From Anaerolineales bacterium (lineage in GTDB: Bacteria > Chloroflexota > Anaerolineae > Anaerolineales > UBA4823): a stretch of DNA of 64,000 nt. The notes beneath the pieces were generated by a model, which was not told the origin of the DNA, did no database searches, and saw only the letters and a list, made by a program, of their open reading frames with translations. Of the stretch, positions 9,379 to 17,827 are shown one piece after another. Every line of letters begins with the position of its first letter. Position 1 is the stretch's first letter. The DNA lies in contig JAFGBV010000245.1 of assembly GCA_016932955.1 (NCBI GenBank), positions 19,156-83,155 on the forward strand, in the 5' to 3' direction. A program made the position numbers and the translations under genes.

Positions 9379-9900
9379 CTATGGATTTTCTGCTGCAGGT
9401 GCTTCTTTACCACTCCACAGCGAAATATCCAGACGATAGACCGCTGTGACAGCAAGCTCCTCCGCAACAATCTCGCGGTAGTCAATTCCCGGCCTGAGAG
9501 TCGGAAAATACCGATCCAGCAACATCTGCAAAGCGCGCCTTGCCTCCACAGGGTCATCAATAACATGCACAGTGCCAAAAACAACAACACTGGCATATTC
9601 AACCCCAAACTCCATCGCCGTATCCCCCGGTACCAGGCGCCCCATTTCCGCCGTGCTGAAACAAACACGCGGGTTGGCCGCGATATTCTGGCGCATGCGC
9701 CCCTCCAATGCACCATGGAAGTAGATCGCATGGGTCTCAGGCTCATAGGCAAAAAGCGTCGGTTTTAAGAAAGGCTGGCCTTGCCACTCAGTTGCCAGCA
9801 TGCCAAATTGCGCCTTTTGTAAATAGGATCGGATCCAGGCGTCATCCTGCGCGCGCTCCGCAAGGCGGACCTGGTTGATTGCAGGATCAGTATGGGACAT
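9379..9900 (-). CDS. Pyridoxamine 5'-phosphate oxidase-fold (FMN-binding) protein
   Basis: A 173-residue split-barrel flavoprotein related to the NimA/PPOX class. Evidence is the opening FGMLATEWQGQPFLKPTLF strand pair, the central IYFHGALEGRMRQNIAANP segment that contacts FMN phosphate in relatives, and the ending that gives tyrosine-rich strands (VYRLDISLWSGK). Members reduce nitro compounds, bind F420 or FMN, or act on pyridoxamine phosphate. The exact reaction cannot be assigned here. It is 28 bases from the membrane protein gene. Confidence 0.8.
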   Translation of the reverse strand: MSHTDPAINQVRLAERAQDDAWIRSYLQKAQFGMLATEWQGQPFLKPTLFAYEPETHAIYFHGALEGRMRQNIAANPRVCFSTAEMGRLVPGDTAMEFGVEYASVVVFGTVHVIDDPVEARRALQMLLDRYFPTLRPGIDYREIVAEELAVTAVYRLDISLWSGKEAPAAENP

Positions 9901-9929
9901 TGATCTTCTCCACTACCCGCTTGAACCGG

Positions 9930-10349
9930 TTACTTCTTCTTTCCCTTGGCTTTAGGCTCTGCTGTTGCTTCATGGCTTGGACGCCGCAAGGAAAAAGCCT
10001 TGTCCCACAGATATGCACCAAGGAACATACCAACTACGATGAGTGGGCCAACCCATTGCCACCACTTGAACTGGAAAGCCAGCAAGCCAAACAGCAGCCC
10101 GCCCAGAATCACGCCGGGCAGTTTGGGCAGCAACAAATAGATCGCCGGTTTATCCCCGGTCATGCCAAAAAAGCCAAAGATGGCGCCAAAGAAAGCCCCG
10201 GCGATCATCCCGCTTCCCAGGTTCCACAAGAATTCAAACCAGGTCCCACCCGCCAGCAGGCGGACCCCCCCTCGCAACACACCATAGATCGCCCAAAACA
10301 ATCCCCAAGTCACCACACTCCACAGCATTTGCCTTAAACGTGTACTCAT
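9930..10349 (-). CDS. Small four-helix membrane protein of unknown function
   Basis: A 139-residue protein with four predicted hydrophobic segments (about 10-30, 45-65, 72-92 and 97-113), two of them glycine-rich (GSGMIAGAFFGAIFGFFG and PGVILGGLLFGLLAF). It ends in a lysine-rich cytoplasmic tail (AKGKKK). I do not recognise the family. It sits four bases after the end of the CoA-transferase B gene and reads on the same strand, so it may be translated with it, though a functional link is not evident. Confidence 0.65.
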   Translation of the reverse strand: MSTRLRQMLWSVVTWGLFWAIYGVLRGGVRLLAGGTWFEFLWNLGSGMIAGAFFGAIFGFFGMTGDKPAIYLLLPKLPGVILGGLLFGLLAFQFKWWQWVGPLIVVGMFLGAYLWDKAFSLRRPSHEATAEPKAKGKKK

Positions 10350-10353
10350 AAGC

Positions 10354-11133
10354 TCATGCGCCTCCCTTTAAATAGATACCTTCAGGGTCAAGCTCTTCTC
10401 GTAGGATGCGTAGCTCCTCTGGTCTGGGCGGCTCAGTGATGCTTACACTGCCTGCCACCTTGAGCGTCCAGCCGGTTTCTGCGCGCACCAGTTCCACTGT
10501 TACACCAGGATGCAATGCGGTCAGCACCAGTTCGCCGCTCTCGTCCGGCTCCAATACGCCCAGGTCGGTGACTACTGCCAGCATCCCGCCCTCGCGCAAG
10601 CCGGCGGCAGTGCGATCTTCACGCCCGCCCAAAAATCCCGCCGAAGTGCAAAAATCCAACTTTTCCGGGAATCGCCGTTTCGAATGCGGGGTGAGCAAAT
10701 AGCAGCGATTGGCCCAAGCAGCGATTTCCATCGAGCCACCAGAGCCAGGAAGGCGCACTTTTGGATGTTCATAATCGCCGATCACCGTGGCATTAATATT
10801 GCCAAAGCGGTCGATCTGCGCTCCGCCCATAAAGCCCACATCCACATTGCCGCGCTGCAAGTAAAAGGCAAAAATATCGTACATACTGCACACCGCCAGT
10901 GCCCCGCTGACCAGCGTTGGATCGCCAATCGAAAGCGGTAATCGCGCCGGTTGGGCGCCGATCACGCCTGCCTCGTAGATCATCAGGAGATTGGGGGCAT
11001 GTGTGCGCCGCGCCAGGTTACAGGCCAGGTTGGGCAGCCCAACCCCTACGAAAACCGTATCGCCATCCCGCAAGAGCCGGGCAGCATTGATGGTCAGTAG
11101 CTCAGAGGATGTATAGTTCGATGGAACACTCAT
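10354..11133 (-). CDS. CoA-transferase subunit B (GctB/IpdB-like)
   Basis: A 259-residue beta subunit of a family I CoA-transferase. The motif YEAGVIGAQP supplies the conserved glutamate (E-x-G-x-x-G) that forms the glutamyl-CoA thioester in glutaconate and 3-oxoacid CoA-transferases; NATVIGDYEHPKVRLPGSGG is the usual following segment. With subunit A it moves CoA between acyl groups and small carboxylates. IpdB-type relatives act in steroid-ring breakdown as hydrolases rather than transferases, so the substrate is uncertain. The gene lies 12 bases after subunit A. Confidence 0.85.
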   Translation of the reverse strand: MSVPSNYTSSELLTINAARLLRDGDTVFVGVGLPNLACNLARRTHAPNLLMIYEAGVIGAQPARLPLSIGDPTLVSGALAVCSMYDIFAFYLQRGNVDVGFMGGAQIDRFGNINATVIGDYEHPKVRLPGSGGSMEIAAWANRCYLLTPHSKRRFPEKLDFCTSAGFLGGREDRTAAGLREGGMLAVVTDLGVLEPDESGELVLTALHPGVTVELVRAETGWTLKVAGSVSITEPPRPEELRILREELDPEGIYLKGGA

Positions 11134-11145
11134 ATTATCCTGCGT

Positions 11146-12048
11146 TTAATATTGCCCATAATCAACCGGCACGCTGGGACAAGAGCCGATCTTCAAGCGT
11201 TTGTGCACATCGCTGCCTAATTTATCCCAGTATTCTGCTCGATCTATAACGCCGTAGACCCACTCATCCAGGTAGGATCGCGTCGCTGCTGGGTCACTAC
11301 TGATTTTATCCCATTCAATGTAGAAAGTATTATCCCGGTCGTAATATCCCTGCGTGTAGGAAGGATGCGCACAATAGGGCACATGGCATACTGCATCGAC
11401 AATGAACCCCGGGATCAGGGTACGGTTGGGATCTGAGCGGATCACAGCCTGATCCACGATCTCTTCAGCAGTCAATATGACCCGCTCGGAAGCGAAAGCG
11501 GCCTCTTTTTGCTCGCCAATGATACCCCATATTTGCGCGTTCCCATCAGCATCCGCACGCTGAACATGTACGATCGCAACATCTGGCTTAAGCGGCGGGA
11601 CCACAGGGATATCTCTGCCGGAGTAGGGGTCTGTAACAGATTTGTAGTTTGGGTTGGCGCGCTCCAGATCTCTGGCAACTGTGGGGTTCATGGGCATAAA
11701 CGGCAAGCCGGATGCCCCAGCCTGCAAGCGTGAGATCATGCCAAAATGGGAATATTCCTCCCATTCAAGCCTCCCTGCCTCGATTTCTGCCCGCATAATG
11801 CGCAAGGAGCCTACACCAGGATTGCCCATATAGGAGAAGATCACTTTTCGGGCACAACCAGCCGCAATCATCTGATCATAGATCAGATCCGGCGTAGCGC
11901 GAGACAGAACCAGGTCGCGCCGCTTCTGTCGGATCATTTCATGCCCAGCAGCAAATGGGATCAGGTGTGTAAATCCCGCAGCGTAAACAACATCACCATC
12001 TCGTACATTTTGTTGGATAGCCTCTGAGAGCAAACAAAGTTTAGACAT
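11146..12048 (-). CDS. CoA-transferase subunit A (GctA/IpdA-like)
   Basis: A 300-residue alpha subunit of the heterodimeric CoA-transferase. It shows the glycine loop near the N-terminus (RDGDVVYAAGFTHLIPFAAG), the GNPGVGSLR segment that binds CoA, and KPDVAIVHVQRADADGNAQ, typical of glutaconate CoA-transferase alpha chains. Length fits the family. The start at 12048 has AAGGA about 11 bases upstream; an ATG at 12060 is too close to that site. Together with subunit B it forms the working enzyme. Nothing adjacent identifies the acid substrate. Confidence 0.85.
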   Translation of the reverse strand: MSKLCLLSEAIQQNVRDGDVVYAAGFTHLIPFAAGHEMIRQKRRDLVLSRATPDLIYDQMIAAGCARKVIFSYMGNPGVGSLRIMRAEIEAGRLEWEEYSHFGMISRLQAGASGLPFMPMNPTVARDLERANPNYKSVTDPYSGRDIPVVPPLKPDVAIVHVQRADADGNAQIWGIIGEQKEAAFASERVILTAEEIVDQAVIRSDPNRTLIPGFIVDAVCHVPYCAHPSYTQGYYDRDNTFYIEWDKISSDPAATRSYLDEWVYGVIDRAEYWDKLGSDVHKRLKIGSCPSVPVDYGQY

Positions 12049-12085
12049 AAAAACTGGCATCCTTAGATGATTCGGTAAGCGCGAG

Positions 12086-12340
12086 TTAGTGTTGTTTTTT
12101 CTTCTCTCGCCGTTCAGCCTGCTTCTGGCGCATCTTGCGCAAGGTTCGAAAGCGCTCCGTTGGAGCAGGAGGTTTACGGTTCCGCCAGATCAGGTATCCT
12201 CCCAGAAATGTCAGGGCTGCGCCGATGAAGAAAAATCCATACGCAGGGTGCTGCGCCTGATCTGTGGTGAAGAAGATCACCAGCAGAACCAGGCCAATCA
12301 TCAAGAAGAATACACCAATGCGCCCTTTATCGATCGACAT
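12086..12340 (-). CDS. Small two-helix membrane protein with basic tail
   Basis: An 84-residue protein with two hydrophobic segments (about residues 8-26 and 33-50) and a strongly basic cytoplasmic tail rich in Arg, Lys and Gln. No family is recognised. It lies between the CoA-transferase and the aldehyde dehydrogenase genes on the same strand. The strong hairpin between it and the dehydrogenase suggests that it is transcribed from its own signal or by read-through. Confidence 0.6.
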   Translation of the reverse strand: MSIDKGRIGVFFLMIGLVLLVIFFTTDQAQHPAYGFFFIGAALTFLGGYLIWRNRKPPAPTERFRTLRKMRQKQAERREKKKQH

Positions 12341-12364
12341 ATCTCATCAGGCAGTTTTACAAAT

Positions 12365-12404
12365 AGGAGGATCAGATGCTTAGCCTCTGATCCTCCTGAA
12401 ACTT
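12365..12404 (-). terminator. Rho-independent terminator after the aldehyde dehydrogenase gene
   Basis: A perfect 12-bp stem, AGGAGGATCAGA (12365-12376) with its complement at 12386-12397 and a nine-base loop. Read on the minus strand it begins five bases after the dehydrogenase stop and is followed by ATTTGT. The T-run is short, so efficiency is uncertain. Confidence 0.65.
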
Positions 12405-13977
12405 ACTCTACCAGGGTGCGGATCTGCTCGTGCATGTACAGCGGTAGATAGTAATGCCCACCGGCATTCTTGCCCGAGGAGCCAGAACCTTTCCAGCCGC
12501 CAAAAGGTTGGAAGCCAGGCCACGCCCCCGTGGTTGAGCCCTGGGGGCGGTTTGCATAAGTCACACCGGCTTCAATACGATCATAAAACCATGCCGCCTC
12601 ATCCACCGTGCCATAGAAGCCAGCCGTCAGGCCATAATTGACATCGTTCGCCAGTTGCATCGCCTGTTCCAGATCCTTCACCGATGCAATTGTGGTGATC
12701 GGCAGGAACATTTCATCTTTCCACAAGTGGTGGGTCAACGGGACATCCACGGCCAGGGTGGGTGTAACGTAATAGCCTTTAGCATAAATCCCTTCGTCGA
12801 GCACCTTGCCACCGGTCAGGATCCTGCCCGCCTGCGCCAGCTCAGTAACATAATTCTGGTAATCCGCCAGGGCCGAGCGATTGATTACGGGGCCCATATA
12901 TACATTGCGGTCGGTTGGATTGCCCACAGTTAAGCGATTGGTTAACTCCACTAGGCGACTCACCAGCGATTCGTAGAGAGGTTCTTCAATAAAAACGCGC
13001 GAGCAAGCCGAGCATTTCTGCCCTTGCAAGCCAAAAGCTGAGCGAACAATACCAATCGCTGCGCGCTCCAGGTCAGCATGGCGTGAGACAATCGCAGGAT
13101 TCTTGCCTCCCAATTCCAGGATGATCGGGCGCACCCAGCGGCAATCGGAGAAATCGCGGAAGATGCCCATTCCTACATCATACGAACCGGTGAAAGTGAT
13201 GCCGTCCACCTCCTGGCAAGTTATCAACGCCTGGCCCAAGGTTCGTCCAGGTCCAGTGACATAATTGTAGACGCCATCCGGAATACCGGCATCGCGAAAA
13301 CATTCCGAAAGCAGGCGCACGACCCAGGGCGTATCCGTGGCAGGTTTGGCTACCACGGTATTGCCTGTCGCCAGGGCTGCGCCTACCGGCCCACTCGTTA
13401 GTGAGGCAGGGAAATTAAACGGGCTGATCACCAGCCACACGCCATAGGGGCGTAGGATGGAATAGTTGGTAGAGGAATATCCCACCAGGGGATCACGGTT
13501 CATCTCCACAAAGTATCCGTCATTCTTCTCCATCTGGTAGCAAGAATAACGGATCAGATCAGCTGTCTCAGCCACATCGCCCAACGACTCCATGCGATTC
13601 TTGCCCACTTCCAGGGCCAGCGCAGCCGCGATCTCAAAGATACGCTGGTCCACCAGGTCAGCCGCCTTGCGCAGCAGCGCCACACGATCCTGCCACTTCA
13701 TCCGGCTCCACAGCGGGAAAGCCTTGCGCGCGGCGCTTAGAGCATCCAGGGCCTCCTGCGTACCACCCTTTTGGAATACGCCCAACACCCAATCTGTATT
13801 GGCTGGCGAACGTTTCTCGAACTTATCAGCGGAAAATACATCTTTACCGTTAATGAACATGCCATATTCTTTGCCCAACCCAGCAGTCACCTTACCCAGC
13901 GCCTCCTCAAAGCGCACATGCAGTTCCTCGGGGGGGTTGAACATTGTTGAATATGTCAGCTTAAAACCTTCGGCCAT
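12403..13977 (-). CDS. Aldehyde dehydrogenase, pyrroline-5-carboxylate dehydrogenase-like
   Basis: A 524-residue NAD(P)-dependent aldehyde dehydrogenase. Motifs: SPFNFPASLTSGPVGAAL (cofactor region), PIILELGGKNPAI (general base Glu) and GLQGQKCSACSRV (nucleophile Cys), with PFGGWKGSGSSGK near the end. The N-terminal extension and GLQGQKCSA are typical of RocA/PruA L-glutamate gamma-semialdehyde dehydrogenases, which convert pyrroline-5-carboxylate-derived semialdehyde to glutamate in proline breakdown. No proline dehydrogenase is next to it. Start 13977 is chosen because GAGGAGG lies eight bases upstream; the longer 13992 reading has no such site. Confidence 0.88.
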   Translation of the reverse strand: MAEGFKLTYSTMFNPPEELHVRFEEALGKVTAGLGKEYGMFINGKDVFSADKFEKRSPANTDWVLGVFQKGGTQEALDALSAARKAFPLWSRMKWQDRVALLRKAADLVDQRIFEIAAALALEVGKNRMESLGDVAETADLIRYSCYQMEKNDGYFVEMNRDPLVGYSSTNYSILRPYGVWLVISPFNFPASLTSGPVGAALATGNTVVAKPATDTPWVVRLLSECFRDAGIPDGVYNYVTGPGRTLGQALITCQEVDGITFTGSYDVGMGIFRDFSDCRWVRPIILELGGKNPAIVSRHADLERAAIGIVRSAFGLQGQKCSACSRVFIEEPLYESLVSRLVELTNRLTVGNPTDRNVYMGPVINRSALADYQNYVTELAQAGRILTGGKVLDEGIYAKGYYVTPTLAVDVPLTHHLWKDEMFLPITTIASVKDLEQAMQLANDVNYGLTAGFYGTVDEAAWFYDRIEAGVTYANRPQGSTTGAWPGFQPFGGWKGSGSSGKNAGGHYYLPLYMHEQIRTLVE

Positions 13978-14065
13978 CGTAATCCTCCTCAATCATGATT
14001 CTGTTTCGTGCCATCTACAGGAAACCCTTTTCTGAGCCTAAGTATAGTCGAGGCAGGCACTCTCG

Positions 14066-14734
14066 TCAAAGGGAAGCGCGGTTTCTGTCTACTTCTCCAG
14101 TAGCCAGGCGCGATCGCAACCGTGCCGCAATTTGCCTCACCCCCCTCAAGCGCAGGATGAACAACAACAGCAGTATAGCACCCCAGGCGAGCGGCTGGCG
14201 AATATCCGTTTTGACCAACCAGATATAGTGCACAATCGCCAATATCCCCGCCAGGTAAGCCAGGCGGTGCAGGCGTTTCCAATTCTTGCCCAGGCGCTTC
14301 TGCCACCAGCGGAAAGAGGTGATTGCCAGAGCTAACAAAACCAATCCGGAGGCAAAACCCACCAGTGCATAGCGTTTCTCAAAAACCGCCTCGCGCAGGT
14401 ATTGGAGATTAAAACCATAATCCAGGGCGACAAAGATAGCAAAATGGATGCTGGCGTATAGGAAAGCATACAATCCCAGGGCACGCCGCACCTTAAGCAC
14501 AGCTTTGAAATCGAACACACTGGAAAGCGGCGTACAGGCCAAGGAGAGAACCAGGAGCACCAGGGCTGGTTTTCCCGTGCGCAGCGTAGCCTCCTGGATG
14601 GGATTAACCGTCAGATCGTCGCGAAGTGCATCAACAACCAGCAGCGCCAGAGGAGCCAGAGCACCCAGGTGCGCAATCAGGCGGATATGCCTATCCACCA
14701 ACCCAGCCAAACCATGCCTCCTGCGATTTACCAT
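14066..14734 (-). CDS. msrQ: Heme-binding membrane subunit of methionine sulfoxide reductase
   Basis: A 222-residue member of the YedZ/MsrQ family. It has six hydrophobic helices with the histidines expected to hold heme (YASIHFAIF and LHRLAYLAGILAIVHYIW), and the FRWWQKRLGKNWKRLHRLAY loop typical of the family. It passes electrons from the respiratory chain to MsrP outside the membrane. Start 14734 follows GAGGAGG; the upstream extension overlaps msrP and is unlikely. The gene starts 29 bases after msrP, so the two form one operon as in other bacteria. Confidence 0.9.
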   Translation of the reverse strand: MVNRRRHGLAGLVDRHIRLIAHLGALAPLALLVVDALRDDLTVNPIQEATLRTGKPALVLLVLSLACTPLSSVFDFKAVLKVRRALGLYAFLYASIHFAIFVALDYGFNLQYLREAVFEKRYALVGFASGLVLLALAITSFRWWQKRLGKNWKRLHRLAYLAGILAIVHYIWLVKTDIRQPLAWGAILLLLFILRLRGVRQIAARLRSRLATGEVDRNRASL

Positions 14735-14762
14735 ATCCTCCTCACCCGTGTATTGCATCTTG

Positions 14763-15743
14763 CTAATAATTCTGACGCAAATCCAGCCCCTCGTAGAGAC
14801 TGGCGACCTGCTCGGCATAACCATTGAACAACAGCGTGGGACGGCGGCCCACATCCCCAATACGCCGTTCATTGGCCTGTGACCAGCGCGGATGATCAAC
14901 CTCTGGATTCACATTGGCATAGAAGCCATATTCGTTCGGGGCAGCTGCCATCCACAATGAGAAGGGCTCTGTATCCACTAGATCAATCTTGACGATGGAT
15001 TTGATTGATTTGAAGCCGTATTTCCAGGGCACCACCAGTCGCAGCGGCGCGCCGTTTTGGGGAAGCAGATCCTGGCCATACAAACCTGTGGCAAGGAGGG
15101 TCAGATCATTCATCGCCTCATCCAGCCGCAATCCTTCCACATAAGGCCATTTCAACCAGTTGCTCTTCTGTCCAGGCATCTGCTGCGGGTCGTAGAGAGA
15201 CTCAAAGCGTACATATTGGGCATCCGAGGTCGGTTCAACCTCATTAAGCAGGCGGGAGAGGGGAAAGCCCCACCAGGGAATCACCATCGACCAACCTTCC
15301 ACACAGCGCATGCGGTAGATCCGTTCTTCCTGCTGAAACCTGCGCAGGTCATCGATATCGAAGGTCTTCGGATAGTGGACGAGCCCGCCCACCTGTACCT
15401 GCCAGGGCGAGGTAATGAAATCCATTGCCAGTCGCGCTACATCTTCCTTATCAATGGTGAACTCATAAAAGTTATTGAAATTGGTGACCTCCTCGAATGT
15501 ATTCGCCGGGTCACCCAACTCGTCCAATTTATCACCCAAGGCTGTTGAATCACTGCCCTGTGGTAACGACTGCGGCGGTGAACTTGTTGATTCTGTAGCT
15601 TTGGGAGCGCAGGCGGCCAGGGCGGCTGCACCCGCTGCCAGAGCGCCCAGGCGCAGAAACGATCGGCGGGTTAATTTACGTTGCTGGCTATAAGCCCGGT
15701 AAATATGCTCCGGTGTGATCTCTGAAGACGGTATCTTTTCCAT
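14763..15743 (-). CDS. msrP: Protein-methionine-sulfoxide reductase catalytic subunit
   Basis: A 326-residue molybdopterin oxidoreductase of the sulfite-oxidase fold. The Moco-ligating cysteine lies in [31 protein letters not shown] follows as in YedY/MsrP. The N-terminus carries a twin-arginine signal ([14 protein letters not shown]), so it is exported folded, and the segment ends in LAAC (Cys45), a possible lipobox that would tether it to the membrane. It repairs oxidised methionines in exported proteins. Start 15743 is chosen for the GGAGGTAACA site. It precedes msrQ and is read from a promoter with a palindrome (see 15777-15803). Confidence 0.9.
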   Translation of the reverse strand: MEKIPSSEITPEHIYRAYSQQRKLTRRSFLRLGALAAGAAALAACAPKATESTSSPPQSLPQGSDSTALGDKLDELGDPANTFEEVTNFNNFYEFTIDKEDVARLAMDFITSPWQVQVGGLVHYPKTFDIDDLRRFQQEERIYRMRCVEGWSMVIPWWGFPLSRLLNEVEPTSDAQYVRFESLYDPQQMPGQKSNWLKWPYVEGLRLDEAMNDLTLLATGLYGQDLLPQNGAPLRLVVPWKYGFKSIKSIVKIDLVDTEPFSLWMAAAPNEYGFYANVNPEVDHPRWSQANERRIGDVGRRPTLLFNGYAEQVASLYEGLDLRQNY

Positions 15744-15776
15744 TGTTACCTCCACCAATAATTCATCATATCCTTT

Positions 15777-15803
15777 ATTCTGATCAATCAGATCAGAATT
15801 ATA
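15777..15803 (-). promoter_or_regulatory. msrPQ promoter -10 region overlapped by a palindromic operator
   Basis: On the minus strand TATAAT (forward 15798-15803) runs directly into ATTCTGATC-5 bases-GATCAGAAT (15777-15799), a perfect 9-bp inverted repeat. A protein bound there would cover the transcription start. No good -35 is seen at 17 bases, so an activator or alternative sigma factor may also be involved. The binding protein is unknown. Confidence 0.55.
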
Positions 15804-15887
15804 GCAAGAGATTATTACAAGATTATTAACGTTGGAACTTTAATCCCCAAATTGCGTAGATCCACATAGAGAGAAAGCGAGGCATCG

Positions 15888-16109
15888 ATGATCGAAACGA
15901 AGAAGATTCACTGGCTGCTATGGCCCTTTGCCTGGATTTGGAATCTAGTGGCGTATATCCTCTCGCTCACCGGGCGGCTGGTAGCAGTGATCCTAGGCTT
16001 GATACTAATGATCGCAGGGGTAATCCTCACCATCACCGTCGTTGGTGCAATTGTGGGCATTCCCCTGGCAGTGATTGGCCTGCTATTGGTTGTGCGCGGA
16101 TTGTGGTAA
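15888..16109 (+). CDS. Small membrane protein, two glycine/valine-rich helices
   Basis: A 73-residue hydrophobic protein with a Trp-rich N-terminus (IHWLLWPFAWIWNLVAYIL) and two further close-packed hydrophobic stretches. No family is recognised with confidence. It is transcribed away from msrP and converges on the MFS gene. A weak AAAGCGAGG site lies about ten bases before the start. Its reading frame is open and free of rare features, but the prediction rests only on hydrophobic character and the start context. Confidence 0.55.
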   Translation: MIETKKIHWLLWPFAWIWNLVAYILSLTGRLVAVILGLILMIAGVILTITVVGAIVGIPLAVIGLLLVVRGLW

Positions 16110-16212
16110 TCGTTGGACAATCGTAGAGGAGTTGTTGGGGAAGCGTCAAGCAAGATCAAACCACCTGTGCTATAAATAAGACAGGTTCAGACGCTTCTTC
16201 TCCTCCTTGTAA

Positions 16213-16241
16213 GAGAGCCGGGCATGGCGTACCCGGCTCTC
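16213..16241. terminator. Hairpin between converging genes
   Basis: A perfect 10-bp stem GAGAGCCGGG (16213-16222) with its complement at 16232-16241 lies between the small membrane gene and the MFS gene, whose 3' ends face it. No T-run follows on either strand, so termination is only a reasonable guess. Confidence 0.45.
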
Positions 16242-16269
16242 GTGATTCTATAGCATGAAACAAGCCTAT

Positions 16270-17589
16270 TTAATCGTTGTCTACAAGCATAGCCTCGATC
16301 ATAGGGGAGTCCGGTCTTTCAGGTGAAGGGGGAACACCACCATGACCATCCTCGAACTGCATCACCGCCGGAACCATTCGCGCCACAACTCCCATCAGGA
16401 TCGTCACCACACCGCCAATCAGGAACCAGGTCTGTGCGCCCAGGCGGTCAGCCACGGGTCCCGCGATGAGCAAACCGATAGGGGCCATTGCTCCTGCAAC
16501 GCTGCTGATCAGCGTAAACACGCGCCCCTGCATTTCCGGCGCCACTGCGGCCTGTATAGCCGCCATCAGAGGGCCATTCACTATTGGGTCGACAAAACCC
16601 AGGAAGAACATCGTGCCCACAGCGACAACAAATGCCGATGGTGGTAAAAGTCCCATTGTCAAACAGCCCACTCCCAATCCGACCAAGCCCAGCAGGGTGG
16701 TCACAATGCGCCGTTTGAATCCCCCCCATGCGCCGAGCAATAACCCACCAAGGATCATGCCAACCCCCGAAAACGACTCCATCGTTGCCAGTTGGATGGC
16801 CTGACCATTGAAATGCTTGGTTACCAAGATCGGCATTAAAGCAAAGGCTGGATTCAGCAAGAAGTTGATTACCGTTGCCATCACCACGATGAGAACCAGC
16901 CCAGGCCAGCCAGCCACATATCTGAAGCCCTGGCAGAAATCTTCCCAAAACGTTGTTTTCTGTTCAGCGGCTTCACCATTGGCGACCCGTTCGGGCTGGG
17001 GAATAGCCACAAAGAAGAGCGGCGTAATGGCAACCAAGGCAGTGACTACATCAATCGCCAGGATACCTTGCATCGGCAGCCAGGCCAGCAGCAGCGCGCC
17101 CAGCGGCGCCGAGGCGATGCTCAGCCCGCCGTATAGCATCTGGTTAAGCCCCTGGATTCGCGATAGGTGCTGCTGAGGCACCATCAACGAGGTAGAAGCC
17201 TGCATCGCCGGCCAATGAAAGCCACCTGCTACCGAGCGAATGAACATCAACACATAGATATGCCACACCTGCGCCAGGTTCAGGGCGTACAAAGCCGCTA
17301 GCGCTACAATAGCCAACGCGCTGATGCCATCCGCCACGATCATCGTCACACGCCGGTTCCAGCGATCCACCAAAGTTCCCATAAAGGGGCCTAACACCAC
17401 TTGCGGCACTATACCCACCAACGTTGCTGTCGCCAGCACCGTTGCCGAACCGGTGGTCTGGGTCAGCCACCAGATGAGCGCAAATTGCACCAACTGGCTA
17501 CCGAGCAATGAAAAAGCCTGCGCCGTCCAGATGGAGAAAAAGCGCAGCGCCCAGCGGTCAGAGGTAGCAAGAGAATTTTGTCCGTTCAT
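16270..17589 (-). CDS. MFS exporter, DHA3/EntS-like
   Basis: A 439-residue major facilitator with 12 hydrophobic helices. The signature loop GTLVDRWNRRVTMIVADG lies between helices 2 and 3, and PEMQGRVFTLISSVAGAMAPIGLL near helix 10 is typical of the DHA3 family (macrolide and siderophore exporters). Predicted to export a drug or metabolite by proton antiport. The start at 17589 is preceded by CGGAG; the longer 17649 reading would overlap the promoter. A related but broken gene lies at 53232-53783. The consensus promoter and the adjoining palindrome suggest regulated, potentially strong expression. Confidence 0.85.
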   Translation of the reverse strand: MNGQNSLATSDRWALRFFSIWTAQAFSLLGSQLVQFALIWWLTQTTGSATVLATATLVGIVPQVVLGPFMGTLVDRWNRRVTMIVADGISALAIVALAALYALNLAQVWHIYVLMFIRSVAGGFHWPAMQASTSLMVPQQHLSRIQGLNQMLYGGLSIASAPLGALLLAWLPMQGILAIDVVTALVAITPLFFVAIPQPERVANGEAAEQKTTFWEDFCQGFRYVAGWPGLVLIVVMATVINFLLNPAFALMPILVTKHFNGQAIQLATMESFSGVGMILGGLLLGAWGGFKRRIVTTLLGLVGLGVGCLTMGLLPPSAFVVAVGTMFFLGFVDPIVNGPLMAAIQAAVAPEMQGRVFTLISSVAGAMAPIGLLIAGPVADRLGAQTWFLIGGVVTILMGVVARMVPAVMQFEDGHGGVPPSPERPDSPMIEAMLVDND

Positions 17590-17612
17590 CGCATACTCCG
17601 TCAACCGACTTG

Positions 17613-17649
17613 ATAATCCGATTATATATAATTTTCGCAAACCTGTCAA
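17613..17649 (-). promoter_or_regulatory. Consensus sigma-70-type promoter of the MFS gene
   Basis: On the minus strand TTGACA (forward 17644-17649), a 17-base spacer and TATAAT (forward 17621-17626) match the consensus exactly. Just downstream is ATAATC-C-GATTAT (forward 17613-17625), an inverted repeat placed where a repressor could block the start. The regulator is not identified. Confidence 0.75.
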
Positions 17650-17785
17650 TAATTTTCATATATATTTTGGATTTATTTTTGAATTTATTGATAAAGTATT
17701 AAGTATTCTTTATAGTCAATTACAAGCCGCTTACCTGAGCCAACCTGCCAGTGTCCTTACAAACGCAATCTCATTTCTCCCCTTT

Positions 17786-17822
17786 CCTTCTCTGAGAAGG
17801 GTATATAATACCTGCAGGAGGT
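17786..17822 (+). promoter_or_regulatory. Promoter -10, operator-like palindrome and ribosome-binding site
   Basis: CCTTCTC-T-GAGAAGG, a 7-bp inverted repeat at 17786-17800, ends four bases before TATAAT (17804-17809). A strong AGGAGGT follows at 17816-17822, five bases before the ATG at 17828. No recognisable -35 lies in the usual place, which the palindrome occupies, so an activator could bind there. Confidence 0.5.
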
Positions 17823-17827
17823 GCCTC

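Noticed and set aside
13989..14306. Minus-strand frame at the end of msrQ
   Set aside because: Lies inside msrQ in another frame, without start signals.
17324..17827. N-terminal extension of the DnaJ-like protein
   Set aside because: The extension covers the MFS promoter on the other strand and has no similarity; the AGGAGGT site fixes the start at 17828.
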